Shown here: positions 1-12,946 of the stretch, one piece after another | Numbering within the stretch: position 1 is the first letter of the stretch | Layout: each line of letters starts with the position of its first letter | Assembly (NCBI GenBank): GCA_033439255.1 | Contig: CM065892.1 | Coordinates: 868,001-932,000 of the forward strand | Reading direction: 5' to 3' | DNA: 64,000 nucleotides | Source of the DNA: Hericium rajendrae | Taxonomy: Eukaryota > Basidiomycota > Agaricomycetes > Russulales > Hericiaceae | Notes under the pieces: model-generated | What the model saw: only the letters and a program-made list of their open reading frames with translations | Told to the model about the DNA's origin: nothing | The model's database searches: none | Made by a program: the position numbers and the translations under genes

Positions 1-2490
1 TTAGTGAGTAGTACAATGTACATAGCTCACCTCGCTCGAGAGTTGAATTCGAGTTTCGTCTGAAGCAGCCTTCTACATTCTGAGTACATTTTTTTAATCT
101 ATTTCAGAATCCTTTTGAGTTATATGCACGATACCGTCAACGTGGTAGAATATGCTTGCCAATGTGGACCGGATGCCATGATTAAACATTGATTGAACAC
201 AAATTACAGTACGGCTAAAAGGAAAGAGGAAGTACCAAGAACTTGTATAGTTAGTGTTTTAAGTTGAAAGATCGAGTCAGGGAGAGACAAGCGGCAAGGT
301 TGAGAAGAACGAGAGGAAGATCCTTGCTCGGAGAGCAAGCACAGCCGGCTCATAATAGTGTCAGGCACATCTGCAAATGTAAACATTGGACTTTTATAGT
401 AAAAATTTTCTTTTTTGAGGATAGCCAAATATAACGTATGTCATTCCGATTACTCACCTTCCCACTCTACATGGCTCGCTAACTCCCACCATTATTATCG
501 ACAGCGACAGTAACTCTCTCATCGTCGACATACATAACGGCATGAATTGCAAAAACAAAAAAGAACGAAAATGCAAAACTCAACCTCCCAAAAAACTGCT
601 GCGTCATCTTTACTTGTACCATTACCTCCTCTCTCTTGTACTTGTACCGCTTAGACTATCCTCTCTCTCTACTATGTACAACTACTATCGTACGAAACAC
701 CATGCTATGCTACTGTATCTCGTGATGTGAGAAAATCCATGCACTTCAGACGGCCAAAGTCTCCGAGCAAGTTTAGTCGCCAACGGCGACCCTTCGAGTG
801 GACTACACGCAGCGACAACGACGCAGGGACAGTGCAGGGACAGTACAGAAGATGAGTAAGATGATTTGACTCATTGTTTACAGGAGACGTGGTCCATGAC
901 CAGGTGGACGTCGTCGCAAACAATGTCAGAATTGAAGGAGTGGAATGTACCTCGCTGTCGCTCGGTGATCGCTGTTGCTAGGTGATATATACTTGTCTGT
1001 TGCTCGGTGAATCCCACATCTGCGAGAAACTGTTCAGCGCGGTTGTCCCACCCTCGACCTGCTCTAAGTCCGTTCCGGCTGACTCGCCGGGTCTTTGCTA
1101 ACCTTTGCAACAGACTCGGCTTGTCTTAAGATTGGGCCAGACGAGGCTGGACAAATGTTACGGCACACGTTCCGAGCCGCAGCTATATCAAGGCTATACT
1201 TTTGAACGGTAGCTAACTATCCTCTATGGGAGAAGACATAGACAGAGAGAGACGGCCGAATAGCAAGCAAGGGCTAAGCCGACGCGAGGCCGCGCTTCTG
1301 ACTTAACGCTAAAGGCCATCATATATGATATACAACACAACCTCCTGCCAGATGATCGCAAGCCAGACTGTCTGTCAGTGCTAAAGAGACCCTGTGGAAT
1401 CTGACACTTCGCTGCCTTTGTAACGAGTTCTGTACCCTGAGAATCGAGCTGTCTGCTCGATCGCTTCTCAAAATTTGTGGATCAGTAACCGCAAGCACAT
1501 AGCAAGAGACGAACTCACTTCATCATCTCTTCGTCATGTATGAATTGGCAGAGTTCCTTCGCCATGATATCATATTTCGTCTTTCACATTTCGTCCAGCT
1601 GAGCGAGCGAGGCTGCGTCATATGCCGTGTGAGGCAGACCCGTCCTCACCTCGTTCTTCCGCGTTTGAGGCTTTGTGGATTCCACCGGGCGCGAGAGGCG
1701 GCGCTAGGATAGATACTCTGCTACCGCTCGAACCATCAAACGAAGCCATGGGGTGACCTTGGAATTCCTTCTAAGTACACGCAGAATGTGATATAGTAGT
1801 TGACCGACTTCTTTGGCTTCATGATCAGTCTCATTTAGTCTAGCCACAAAGGTACGCAAGCAATAATACACAGCCAGTACGCACCGGAAGAACTTTCCCC
1901 AGTGATATATCTATCGCAGGGCCATGGCCGCATCCCCATGGAATGTTGTGCGAGCGAGGCGAAATGTCCGAATACAAAGACGGACCGGGGACACGAGCAA
2001 AATACACCTGAATATAAGATAACCAATTTAGCAAGGGCATCACAAAACAATCAAGAAGGAGAAGATGAAGTATATACACAGATGACTCTCATGTGTCATG
2101 CGGCGCAGTCGTAGTTATTTGCGGTCTTGCGCTATTTGGCGGTGGAAGCTGCTTGGATCGAGCTATATGCGGCCAGAAGCCCCATGATCGTCAACGAGCG
2201 GCCAGTCTTACAGATGGTCAGTAATGATTCAACGACAGGCCAAAGGCGGATGTACGCACTGACTTCAAACAGTCTGATGACGGCAAAGCGGGATCACTCT
2301 CGACAATTGGACGTAATTCTCGTGGGCCTGTTATAGAACACTAGTTATATAGGAGTCCTGGGAGGGTGCGTGAAGGAGAGGAACGGGGACAGGGAGGGGA
2401 AGGGAGAGTGGTAACATAATGGGGGAAGGGAAAGGGACGAGACGACTTTGACCCCAAGAACGAACGCGATAAGCTATAATAGTGCATTTG
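1..2490. other. No gene supported
   Basis: I find no coherent protein, splice pattern or RNA gene here. The short open frames overlap one another on both strands and show no motif. The only structure is the repeat that begins near the right edge. Confidence 0.5.
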
Positions 2491-2567
2491 TGAGAATAAA
2501 GCGTTAGCGGGCGCGCGGCGCAGGGCCTCAGCAAGAGGGCACGAACCTGAGAGGACAACAAGAGTCT
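2491..2567 (+). repeat. Dispersed 77-bp repeat, copy 1
   Basis: This segment recurs at 21378-21454 in the same orientation with about 85 percent identity by eye. It is GC-rich around a GCGCGGCGCAG core followed by GAGGGCACGAACCTG. No coding role is visible. It is probably a remnant of a mobile element whose ends I could not define. Confidence 0.7.
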
Positions 2568-3417
2568 GGAAAGGGTGCGGGAATGGGGAGATATCACTGT
2601 CGACATCGGGAGGTGTTAGAGATAGGCACCTGTAGAAAGATTATGATGTAGACACCGAAGGAACATACCTATCTACAAGCGGTCGTCTGCGCTGTTATCG
2701 TCGTGCTTGGGCCATTCTGAACATGTATGAATATAACCGAATCGGCCAATGTTTGGCCGTTGGTGTCGGGAGGCGTCGGCGGTGCATGCTCTAGAAAGAT
2801 CACATCATAGCAAGAGAACGGACTTACTTACCGACGAACGGATTTCGGCACTGGGGTCTAAGAGTCTGGACGATTCTGATCAAGTATTAAGACGTGTAGA
2901 TCGGTCGAAGGAAAGGGGAGATCTCGCCGTCATCGTTGGCGACAGCGACGACGGCGGGCGCTTGACGTCACCGACAGCGTCAGGAAGCGACGAGTGCGTG
3001 ATTGCCGAGCCGGTGCCGAGCCTGATGATGGTGTGGTGAGAGCCCCACCTTGCCTTCGCCATAAGTCATGCATTAAAACCTGAGTTAAAATCCTTAGGGG
3101 AGAATACGAGTTTGGCCTTATGTAAGTAAGGCCGACGCGACGCGTGCGTGTCCACCTTAATTAAGGCCAAAAGGTAGGAAAGCGAGGTGCAAGCACAGCG
3201 CGCCCCATAGCACCCCCTCCGCATGCGGAGGGAAGATCGCTGCGAAGGCGAGGACTGGCGAGCCTCGTAGAGTGGACCAGGGGCATCAAGAGCTTACCGC
3301 AATGGCTGAAGGTAGTAATTCACAATTGCATTTAATAAAAGAAAAGAAAAAAAGATCCAATCACGAAATTTGCAATAGAGGTGCCGTGCCATATGAGTAC
3401 GAGTATAACAGCATTCA
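2568..3417. other. No gene supported
   Basis: Short frames at 2749-3039 (+) and 2880-3062 (-) lie over each other and neither shows a family signature. Around 3115-3175 there are short palindromic stretches built on GGCCTTA. Nothing else was recognised. Confidence 0.4.
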
Positions 3418-5230
3418 TCATGCTACGGGGCCGTCTATCTGCAGGAATTGTCTCAACCTAGCCCGAACTAAGGCCTGCACGTAGAAAGAGCAAGAGCAGG
3501 CTCCATCGCAGATATATGCCAGCATACCCTGTAACCCATTCAAGATGAATCTAACCAAATTCAACTGAAACATAGGAGTGAGCGTCGGGCGGACCAGCGA
3601 AGTGTGAACACGTACCAACTGCCCTGCCAACGCCTCCAATAGGTCGGGTCGAATGATGTGAAATACGACCACCAGGCAGATGGAGAGACAGGCGCCAGCA
3701 ACCCAAGCTCAAATTGATTCCCATAATCTTTCTGTAGCTTCTGGCAAGCGGAAGTGCTGGCCCGAAAGTTAAGTGGAAAGATACTGCAGCGAAGCGAAAA
3801 AAATACTCACGGCAAATCTCCAAACCGAATCTGTCCATGGCTCTTGTAGTTGAGGACCTGCAAGATATCCTTAGAATTGCATCGTATGGGAAAGGCGACA
3901 ACCAACTGAGTTCAGAACGCCATATAACAATCTCGTTCGCTTGACCTTGACTGGCTGTACCTGTTGCGATGTATCCATAAGAGCGCATCTGGCAAGCCTG
4001 ACGAACGAAGTCAATAACAACCCGAATAGTGCATTATCCGCTACGTACCGTAACGGCTTGGATCAACACGTCTGAAACATCCGCGTCAGTGTAAGAAATG
4101 CCGTAAAGAAAGACTGTTACCTCCGTGAGAAAGATTTTGTTGAAATTCTCCTGAATGAGTCTCCCACAGGGAAACATCCCCGCGCGGCGAGCCACACATA
4201 ACGCTTTGGCCCCTATGTAAAAATGCAACGGAGAGTGGGTAGTTGCGAGCACTATCCGGGCTGTAGTGGTAGGACTGGATGGGCTGAGGCTGAGCGTGTC
4301 GGTGGAGGTGCAAGGCATCTTTGACGTTCGACATGAGGATAAGGCGATGATCAGGAGAAAGTGCAGAGCAACCACTGATGAACATAGTGTGTATTAGATG
4401 ATGTTGGCGCAAATGGTGAGCGCAAACGGTTCTACTTACATACGAGGGCAATTGTCGGAGAGCGGAATGCGCCATAGGCATGTCGACGTTCCAATGTCCC
4501 AGCATCTGACAAGAAAAACAAGGTCAACGCCAGATAAAAGCTATGCAAACCCGGGGTTGGAACTCACATTACTCCGTGGTTGAGGTAAGAAACGATTATG
4601 CGGCGACCATGATTGATGAAGTGAAGGGAGCGTGGTCGAATATCCGCGTTCAGGGGTACCGAATTCTCGCAAACGTCTGCAGGACTTGGCAGAACCATGA
4701 ATGTCGCAAATCTCTCTGCGACCAAATGAGAACGTGCAAGTCCGAAAGTGAGAAGAAAAACGTACTAGGTAGTACTTCTTTAGCAATGCGCACTTCGCAA
4801 CCTATCCCCGCTGCCAGCAACCCAGAAGTAATGTCCATCTCCAAACAATACACCGTGCAGTCTCTTCCAGAGGCGCATTGCGCCCCAAGGAGAAGCGGAG
4901 TGATTCCATTGCACTAATCCATGGTAAGCCTTCGGCATAACGAACATTGCAATACAGACTTACGTCAAAGTTATCCAGAAGATATGTGCTGCCATCAACC
5001 AGCCCACATATGATGGAGTCGGTCTGAGAAGGATGCCACACCAGCGAGGTCACCTCACACTTCAGCGGCAAACGATACACCGGCTCCCTGGACCCGTCCA
5101 TACTGTTCCAAATACAGACAATCGCATCGTCCCCACCGCTCGCTAGATACTCGAACGTCGGCGAGAACGAAAGGCAGCTCACGGCATCCGCGTGAGCACT
5201 TTTGATGGTCTTCAATCTTCTGTAAGGCAT
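3418..5230 (-). CDS. WD40-repeat protein with probable C-terminal transmembrane anchor
   Basis: A multi-exon gene. Exon 1 (5230-4964, 89 codons) holds two WD40 blades, with motifs such as AVSCLSFSPTFEYLASGGDD and VCIWNS. The first intron is best read as 4963-4914 (50 bp), giving an exon with the blade core GLLAAGIGCEVRI. Later exons give RRIIVSYL, CWDIGTSTCLW, and a blade ending GDVSLWE (about 4200), then YGYIATGTASQGQ...IVIW near 3940. A hydrophobic stretch near 3690-3640 (WVAGACLSICLVVVFHII) would be a membrane anchor. The exon order matches the gene at 46765-48371 almost blade by blade, so the two are paralogues. The 3' exons are less certain than the first six, and the stop at 3418 is tentative. 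WD40 propellers usually scaffold other proteins; the substrate is unknown. Sec12-like proteins share the layout, but no Sec12 signature was seen. Confidence 0.75.
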
Positions 5231-5618
5231 CTAGGAAATTGTGAACACGTCAGATTTATTCAGAGTACCAGTGCACGTTTTTATACACCGTCGGGCAGTA
5301 CCGAGAACAAAGGACTCGAAGGCACTTTTGAGCTATTGACCGTTGGTGGCCCCGATCCGAAGACAACGAGACACAAAGAAATAAAACAAAACAGAGAAAG
5401 GCATCCGTTCAGAAGGGCACAGGCTGTTTACAAGGAATCCATAGACTATATGTGAAGCGATCCTTATGCAGTACGTCGCATTACAAAGACCTTCTCGGTA
5501 TGTCACATGTAATCGAACGGAATTGATGGTTTGGCGTCTAAACTCGAGTGCCGCCGGGGGCGGCGGAGCCCTTGCTCGGAGTTCGAGTTCGAGTTCGAGT
5601 TCAAGTTCAGCTAAGTTA
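5231..5618. other. Intergenic, with GAGTTC microsatellite
   Basis: No gene is visible. A 6-bp microsatellite (GAGTTC repeated about five times, the last unit CAAGTTC) lies at about 5579-5608, immediately left of the MITE. Confidence 0.6.
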
Positions 5619-5855
5619 CAGCCGTTTACAAATCGATAGGCCTTCCCGAGCAAAATGATGTAAACATCGTTTTTGAGTCGGCGAAGGTCGGAAAACTGCT
5701 TACGACTCTGCGGCATCTGCGCCAGTGCTGCCTGCCATGCTGCCGTGCTGCCGTTGCCACCGGCTGTGAGTAGAATCAAGCTCCACCTTGTATGTTGAAC
5801 GTCCGACCAATGCATCCACTTCTGCCACAGAGGCCTATCGATTTGTAAACGGCTG
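5619..5855 (-). mobile_element. 237-bp MITE-like element, copy 1 (TA-flanked)
   Basis: The element starts CAGCCGTTTACAAATCGATA and ends with its inverse complement, giving terminal inverted repeats of about 25 bp. It is flanked on both sides by TA (5617-5618 and 5856-5857), as for Tc1/mariner-type target duplication. A copy of the same length in opposite orientation lies at 18189-18425, nearly identical over its length. It carries no transposase; the short open frame inside both copies is explained by their near identity. Confidence 0.9.
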
Positions 5856-6363
5856 TAGAAGGCTAGCAGTCGGTGCGCAGCACGATGACTTCAACATGAG
5901 ATCACGCTTGATGTCATTGCGAGCACAAAAGGAATTTTTTTCCTAAAAAGGCGTTTGTTTGTTCGAGGACGCTGTGCCTGCACGCCGTTCCGTGCCATTG
6001 TGTGGGTGGAGAGCCTTGCTCTCCGAGCAAGGGATTTCGCAAACCGCTGTGGCTGTCTCTGCATTATCGCTGCTGGGGGATAGCAGAGGAACTGCAACTC
6101 GAATGGCGGGACGCCGAGTCCCATTGAGATGCTGTGTCTCCGGGCTGCTGTGCTACTCCTCGGCACCGACTGACATGCCGGCCTTCTTCCTGGGTTTGAC
6201 CTTCACTGCGCCTTTCGTGTACTCGTGCTTCTTGCCACGTGGTCACACTTTTGGAACGATCCCCTTTATCCGCAGACTGCACCAGCATTCTTTGTCCTGG
6301 AAAGTCCCTTAAATCGAGACATGATGCTTTCCCTCCTGTTCAACTTGCACACTCGGAGGGACG
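5856..6363. other. Intergenic, no gene supported
   Basis: Overlapping short frames on both strands at 5891-6312 show no motif. The segment probably contains the promoter region of the RING gene to the right, but no clear TATA box or initiator was identified. Confidence 0.4.
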
Positions 6364-7517
6364 ATGTCCATGCCATCTGCCGTATACATATCCGCAAGCG
6401 TTCCCCTTCCAAATGAACTTCAAGTCCAAAGCAGGAGAATCGACCGACGAGTTCGTGATACGAACACTCTTGGGTATTTGTACGGTGCTTGTGAAAAGGT
6501 TCGATACCACACTATCTATGGGCCATCTTTTCTGAAATATCAAGCAGATTATACTTGCCTTGGCCTGGCTGTTGATATGTGTGGTTTCTGAGCCGCATTT
6601 GCGTCTGCTATGTGGTGTGGATGTCATAATCGAGGCATTGTACCGAATTCGTACTGCGGTAAGTTTAAGGACAGTATTTCTCAGCTTATTTCTGACCAAA
6701 GTCTCACAGCGGGAGGAGGTAGCATGTCTGAATGCGTCATTGATGGCACGGGATGGGCAGCACAGAGCGGATATGGAGAGGGTGCGACAGCTCACCAGCA
6801 ACGTGCGTACTCTTTCTATCTGCATATCTCACCATATATAAGCGATCAACAGCACGAAGCTGACATAAAGAAAATGCGACAGCTCACCAGTGACGTACGT
6901 GATCTAGCTGCTGCATATTGGACAATTTGTGACCTATGATCTAGTTTGCGGAGTCAGACCGTCTAAATATCCTGTTAGAACAACGGGTGGAGCAGTACCG
7001 CACCCGTTTGGCTAACTTGGCGGGCAGGTTCAGCGAGGTTTGTTCTGTTCTACGCCTGTCGGCACCAGGGCGCTTTATATGCGCTAACATCCTTTGCAAT
7101 TAGGCCTGTCAGTGCAATATTTGTTATGACGTATTGTCGCTTCCTGTTGTGTATAGTCCTCATTTCTTTGATCAGAAAAGGGCAGCAATATTGATTCGTC
7201 TTATGGACAGGCTGCCAGCATGCGGACACAGCTTTTGTGGGACCTGCATAGAACAATGGATGAAAAGCCGATACATCCTTCTCTTGCAAAATTCATCAAC
7301 ATTAGATGTCCGTCTTTTGGACCATCACGAGGAGTTGCTATCGGCCACACTCGACAAGATGCAGGCCGCTTTCTCGTCGGTTGGTGCTCAGCACCCTGTT
7401 ATCTGTTGCCCATTCTGCAACGCCCGGATGAGACTTAAAGGCCGTGCTCCCCGTAATCACCAAATGGTGTTTCTATTGGAAGTCGTAGCGGACGTATGCA
7501 AGCAGTCAGAGCTTTAG
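6364..7517 (+). CDS. Coiled-coil RING-finger protein (paralogue A)
   Basis: The 3' half is clear. Intron 6659-6709 precedes an exon of charged heptad-like sequence (REEVACLNASLMARD), then a 42-nt exon (EADIKKMRQLTSD) and a 93-nt exon (ESDRLNILLEQRVEQYRTRL), giving a coiled coil. The RING follows: CNIC (exon 7104-7150), CGHSFCGTC (exon from 7211) and CCPFC before the stop at 7517. The intron at 7151-7210 falls in phase 2 between the second and third zinc ligands, exactly as in the RING genes at 25758 and 55459. RING domains of this type usually act as E3 ubiquitin ligases. The start is uncertain: the ATG at 6364 is the best upstream candidate, but the first exon is weakly supported. Confidence 0.75.
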
Positions 7518-9040
7518 GGCCGCAGACGGTGATCATGCTGTATGGGTCTTGAAGGTTATGGTAGACTGCTTTGTATCCTAGTAGCTGTTTGATGAATGTC
7601 AGTGGATGTATTCTACTTCTGTTATATTTCGCAAGCCGCTGGTCTGGGGCAGTACTTATGGTGGTCAATATGGGCGCAAGAATCTCGCGCCGCCCAAACA
7701 TTCGGCTGTCGCCAAACACAGCTCAGCAAACATATCATGGAGGCCGTCAGTGTCATGCCCAAATACGAGGTATCTCATCAGACGAGTCGATCCTGAGGCC
7801 TGAGGCACGACGTTTGTGTAAGCGGCTACTCTGCCTTTGGGAGATTACCTGAGTGGCGCGTTGACAACGGACACCTGGGAGATCTCAAAGACGAGGCGCA
7901 TGGCGAGGACGGGGTGCCCACCATGGCTTGTCCAAGGGGAACGGGCGTGGATGTGTTGGGGAGGATGCTTGCCTAGATCGCCTGCATGGCCCAAAGGGCG
8001 TCCGGGGTCAGAGAACACCAAACGACTGCCCTCAAGTGAAGACCTCCGCGAAATCGCTGCCTATGAGTGAGACAGAGCGAAATGAGGCAAAACGCGAGGC
8101 TAACTCACTCCACTCAGAACGATGTCGGACATCACTCCGAACAAACCGCGCCTCGCTGTCCATGTCCGAATTGCAGGTGATGTCACGTTACGATCAGAGC
8201 AAACACTAGCACTCACTTTCAACTCTCTTCATGCTCAATCGAGTCCGCGAATTGCTGCCTGATCACTTTTTAAGTCAGTCGCGTTCAACAAACATGTTGG
8301 TACGATTCAGGAGCCTTCTCGGCGTGATCTCACATAGACCCTGCCGTGCAACCTGTTCCAAAATAGGATTGGGGTCACTTGAACTTCACCGATTCGCTTT
8401 ACTGTGAATCGCACCTCAGAGTGCGCAGATTCCGGTTTGCAGCACCAGGGGCCGCCTCGACCAGTAATTCTGATGGGATGACGACACTGGTCAAAGTGCT
8501 ATATTGGCGTCCGCCCCTACGATCATGCCATGCCTTCGCCGCCGAGCCCCACACTGGAACTCACCGACCTTCACGACAACCGGGCCGCCGAAGGACTACA
8601 GCACGAGTGCGCATATAGCCCGCCCGAACGCTGCACCCTTCCTTGTGAGAGATGCATCGTCACGCTGCGCACCTATACAATCCCGCAAATGCGCCGCGTC
8701 GCGCTTCTGCTTTTCCTGGCTCGTCATATTATCGTTACCACAATTGTCTTCCCTGCGCCTCCACATCCAGAGCTATGCCGCGCTCCTGTGCACCACATGC
8801 GCCTCGCCGATTTGCGGGCATGGCCGCATGGCCGCCGACGCCTGGCGGAAGTGTTATCAAATCGGAAAAACTTACCTTAGATAATTCATACTGCTCGAAG
8901 AGTCATAGCTGAGTATGGCAGGCCAGTCTCTGCCATACGCTTTTGCGTCTAGTACTGTTGGGATGTCATTGTAGTGTATATTGAAAGTGAGACTCGGCCA
9001 GCATGTGCTGTAAGTAACTGACGTGGACTGTGCATGCCAT
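7518..9040. other. No gene supported
   Basis: Several short frames (7571-7852, 7837-8209, 8379-8912) overlap in different phases with no recognisable domain. The 8500-8870 stretch is Cys/His-containing in one frame, but spacing does not fit a known zinc finger. It may be decayed coding sequence. Confidence 0.35.
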
Positions 9041-9570
9041 CGTTCGCGAACTAGCTCGTTAGTCGTCGATAAAGGACAAGCGGAGTCGCCTCACTTCAGT
9101 CCAAACGGTATGGATGGGTACATCCCTTGGCTCTGCCTTACTTCGCCTCGCAGCAACACTAGCTTCGACGGAGGGCTCGTGAAAGAACAGCACAAGTTGA
9201 GGTTACCAGGTCTCGAGACAAAAGAGTAGCCGTGGAAGAGAAAGATCCTGATAAGAGTCTCAGAATGCCTGAGCGTGGAGACGAAGACTGTGCGTACCAA
9301 GCAAGGAGACAGACGAAAACTTTGCCAGGTGGATTCGCCCGCCGAATCGCCCGGGACCACGGCACATAAAGCAGGATTTCATCGCACTCCGCGAATACGT
9401 GCATGGGTCCATACGCGCATGATTCCATACGCGCACGAGTTCAAACGCGCATAGCATGGAGGCAAAAGACGATGGAGAAGACGAGGGTTCGTACGCGCAT
9501 GGATCCATACGCGCACGATGCTCGACAACAACATTGGACTACAACCAAACACGGGCAAATACAGGGAAGA
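9041..9570 (-). repeat. Dispersed repeat family A, copy 1
   Basis: Reverse-complement copy of a repeat also found at 24590-24925 (-), 31845-32450 (+) and 51045-51690 (+). Shared landmarks are a block reading GGCGATTCGG followed by a GGCGAGCC-like sequence (here inverse-complemented near 9325-9355) and repeated CGCGCATG-type units near 9395-9520. It has no coding capacity that is conserved among copies. Ends are diverged, so limits are approximate. Confidence 0.7.
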
Positions 9571-10119
9571 TGCGCGTAGAATTTACAACCAAATGTGTAC
9601 AGTTGCTGCGCAGCGTCCTGGGTAATAGTTCGCAATACAGTCTACTCAGTGGCTGTCGCCCTCAGCCGTTGTACCTCCTTAGTACAGTAAAGTCTAAGTA
9701 GTCCCCAGTAGCTGACCTTGCACAGAAACGGTCAAGCATCGAGGCATCTCATGTGATTATATAATCATAGAACAGCGTTTGAGACTTGCTCACAAACCGC
9801 AGGTTATGTGCGCTGCAAGAATTGCCTAAGAGTCTTACTGAGAGATTCGGTGATATCTAAGGAGAGCTACATGGAGAGGTCCTCCGCATGAAATGAGGCT
9901 TGCTTTGAGTCCGCTACAGATTACAGCACACTTTCGGGAGATATCGAGGTAGAGCCTTGTGGCTGTGGCGCCACCGGCTATGATAGCTTGATGATAGCCC
10001 AACGACGCGGATTTCATCCTTTCGTCCCGTCTACGACAGGTGATCCTAAGGCCCATCACTTGTAAGTCGACCTTTTCAGGGCGGCAGATAGGCTAACTGA
10101 CGGTTCATTTGTAGCTGTC
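9571..10119. other. Intergenic; possible 5' exon of the JmjC gene
   Basis: No independent gene is seen. A splice-acceptor-like TTTGTAG ends at 10113, just before the ATG chosen for the JmjC gene, so an untranslated or short coding upstream exon is possible. Confidence 0.35.
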
Positions 10120-12946
10120 ATGGATAACACGGATTCTTGTCAGAACGTCTCCAAGAATGGGATTTCGGAACCGGAGGAGTATGTTCAGGCCCATTCATGT
10201 AGCCAAAGGAGATTCCTACCAGGGTATCTGAAGACCCTGCCAAAATGCTTTGCATGCGAGACAAAGCGAAAGTGCTGCTTCCAAGGTGCCCAATATATGA
10301 ACACCAACAGTCTTCTTTACTCATGCGGCGTTCAGGCTTTCGTCGAGTGATAAGAATAGGCCAGGAAAATAAGTTGGCTGTTAGATTCCCTGCAGTAGCC
10401 ACTGCGCCCGATTTCCCTCGCTTATTTAGTCGGATGTTTTCTGGAACCGACGTGGAGGATAAAATGGTGCGTAATTGGTGACCACGTCGATTCGCCCTTA
10501 ACCAACAGTATCGGAACGGGTCTCAGCGCACTTGTGCACGTATCCTTTACCCACGATTGGTTGCAGAGAAGACTCATCGCAATTCAGCGGAGCTCGTGTA
10601 TCGACCACGGGAGCTCGATTACCGTGTTATTTGTGGTATTTTCCTTACTTCGCTCGATTGAATACGTTGAACTATATCTTGTGTTTTCAGATGTTTGTTC
10701 GACGTCCTTGTTTGACCGTACGTGGATGTGCCTATTATGTGGGCGAGAATTTTGTCATGGCTGCTTTAACGATATGGTCTCGGTACAGTTTTTCAGTGCT
10801 TTACGTCTGTTCTCGATTTTTAACCCATGACATAGGGCCACCCTGCCGCAAAAGTCTGTTCCAAGGATGAATCCACAAAGCACACCACATCGTCATTTGT
10901 ACCAGTTAGTCGGTTTGAGCAGAAGGAATTAGAGGATGCCATAATCGATATGGGGAATATATTGCAGCAGGCTGGAACTCAGACAGTGTAGGCCTTACAA
11001 TCATTCGTTGCTGTCGTTTCTGACAGGGCCTTTCTTAGTCCTCTTCGTCAACATGATGCCCCCGAAAATGTCCCGCGGATGCATGTGGATGCCTGTTCTG
11101 AGACGTGTTTTCAATCATATCTGTCTCGAGGCATACCTATGGTGATTTCAGCCGTGAACGCGGACATGGGAATGCAAGGTGGATGGACTCCATCAGGCTT
11201 CATTCAGCGGTATGGCGAAAAAAAGGTTGTCATCGTAAACTCGGAAACTGGGAAAACAAAGTCTTCAACAGTGAAGAATTTCTTTGAAAAATTTGGCCAG
11301 CAGAAAGAATCTGATGAAATATGGAAACTGAAGGTACGTAATTGATAGTATCTACGCTATGACGCTGAACGATCATCAGGATTGGCCTCCGCAAAAGGCC
11401 TTCAAACAGACTTTCCCGGAGTATTTTGACTCTTTTGATCTCTCAGTCCCGTTCGGAAATTATACAAGATGCAACGGGATCTTTAACCTAGCATCGCACT
11501 TTCCTTTCAACAGTCTGGCACCAGATCTTGGTAAGTCTTGGTATGACTTGCGCCCGTTACCATGATCGACTGTCATTCAGGGCCAAAGATGTATAACGCC
11601 TATGCTTCTATACAAGACGACGTCCATCATGGTTCCACCAGATTGCATATGGACATAACCGACGCAGTAAATATCATGCCATTTGCCGCTAATACGTCTA
11701 CTGGGACGCCCGGAACGGCTCTTTGGCACATCTTTCTTGCAGAGCATGCTTCCACTCTTCGAGTGTATATGCACAATGAACTCGGTCTAGATGGTCCTGC
11801 AGACCCGATCCATTCGCAGCAGACGTATTTGAAACCTTCTGATCTGCAATGCCTTCAAAACAAATACGGCATACGTCCATACATGATCTACCAAGAAGTC
11901 GGTGATGCGATCATTATACCTGCCGGTTGTCCTCATCAGGTGTGTAGTGTTATATGGTTCCTTCTGTGCACGCAGGCTGAGTTATCCAAGGTCAGCAACC
12001 AGGCGGATGCTATCAAAGTCGCATGCGATTTTGTAAGCCAGGAGAGAATCGCCACGACGGAACGTCTAATCGAGGAACTGCGGAAACAAAGAATGGCACA
12101 GTCAGGGGATGACGTGCTGCAACTGTATACTATGCTATGGTATGCATGGTGCAATCTCTCACAACTCCGAAAGGACATCGTCGACCATAAAATCGGGGAA
12201 GGAGCAATGCCGGACACGTCCGCAGGTAGGATCGAATCGTTCTGACCGATTCCTGCCGCTGACAGTAATTTTGGTATTGGAGGCTCTGCGGCTATGGCAG
12301 CACTGAGCGCTGAGCTTCCTGAATCTAACTACATGGAGGATATATCCACAGGTAGGATCGAATCGCTACCGAATGCTGCCGCTGACGCTGACTTTCGACC
12401 ATATTGGAGGCTCTGCGGCTATGGCAGCGATGAGCGACGAGCTACCTGAATCTAATTATACGGAGGATACATCCACAGGTAGGATCGGATCGTTCTGATC
12501 GAGTTCTGCCGCTGACAGTAATTTTTGATATTGGAGGCTCTGCGGCTACGGCAGCGATGAGCGTTGAACTTCCTGGGATTGGTTATATGGGGGGCTTGCA
12601 GACGGCCAATGAAATATGCGCGATCAGGTTGCCTGGCAAAAATGCAGCTAAGAATAGAGCCTTGAAGGTCGCTAAAGCTACTTCTCAGATCCAGAAAAAG
12701 GCTTCCTTTGACCGTCCGTGTCCAGTGAGGACATGTACTCGACATTTAAAGGGCAATAACGGCGTCTTGGATCATTTGTAAGTTTCTGTATCAGAATCGC
12801 ACGTACAGCATATTGACATCAGAAGCAGACAATCCACTCATGCAGCTGTCGTGCGTTACAATGACACGCAAAGAAAGTACCTGCTTAATCTGAAGCGCGC
12901 TGAATTTGAAGCAGTGATATGGCAGTACTTGTGCCTTCCGCTCTGA
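10120..12946 (+). CDS. KDM3/JMJD1-like JmjC-domain protein with repeated C-terminal exons
   Basis: Exon order follows the KDM3 (JHDM2) plan. A Cys-rich N-terminus (CFACETKRKCC) is followed by a zinc finger like that of JMJD1 proteins: CDVCSTSLF...W.CLLCG..FCHGC near 10690-10780. The JmjC region spans about 11020-12100, with WTPSGFIQRYG, DWPPQKAFK, FNLASHFP and DLGPKMYNAY. The iron ligands are present: LHMD (His and acidic residue, about 11645) and CPH (about 11930), and the family motif GDAIIIPAGCPHQV is intact, interrupted by a 51-bp intron. The likely role is a nuclear histone H3K9 demethylase or related hydroxylase. Past 12225 come two duplicated 69-nt exons and a final part with a degenerate C2H2 finger (CPVRTC...LDHL...H), stop at 12944-12946. 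One early junction near 10275 is unclear and could be a frameshift or short intron. Confidence 0.8.
12226..12778 (+). repeat. 127-bp exon-plus-intron tandem repeat in the JmjC gene
   Basis: Three units, each an intron (12226-12282, 12352-12409, 12479-12536) followed by an exon that begins GCTCTGCGGCT. The first two exons are exactly 69 nt (12283-12351, 12410-12478); the third starts at 12537 and runs on into the C-terminus. Exon starts are 127 bp apart. All boundaries are phase 1, so adding units keeps the frame. The repeated peptide reads SAAMAA.S.ELPESNY.EDTST. Confidence 0.85.
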
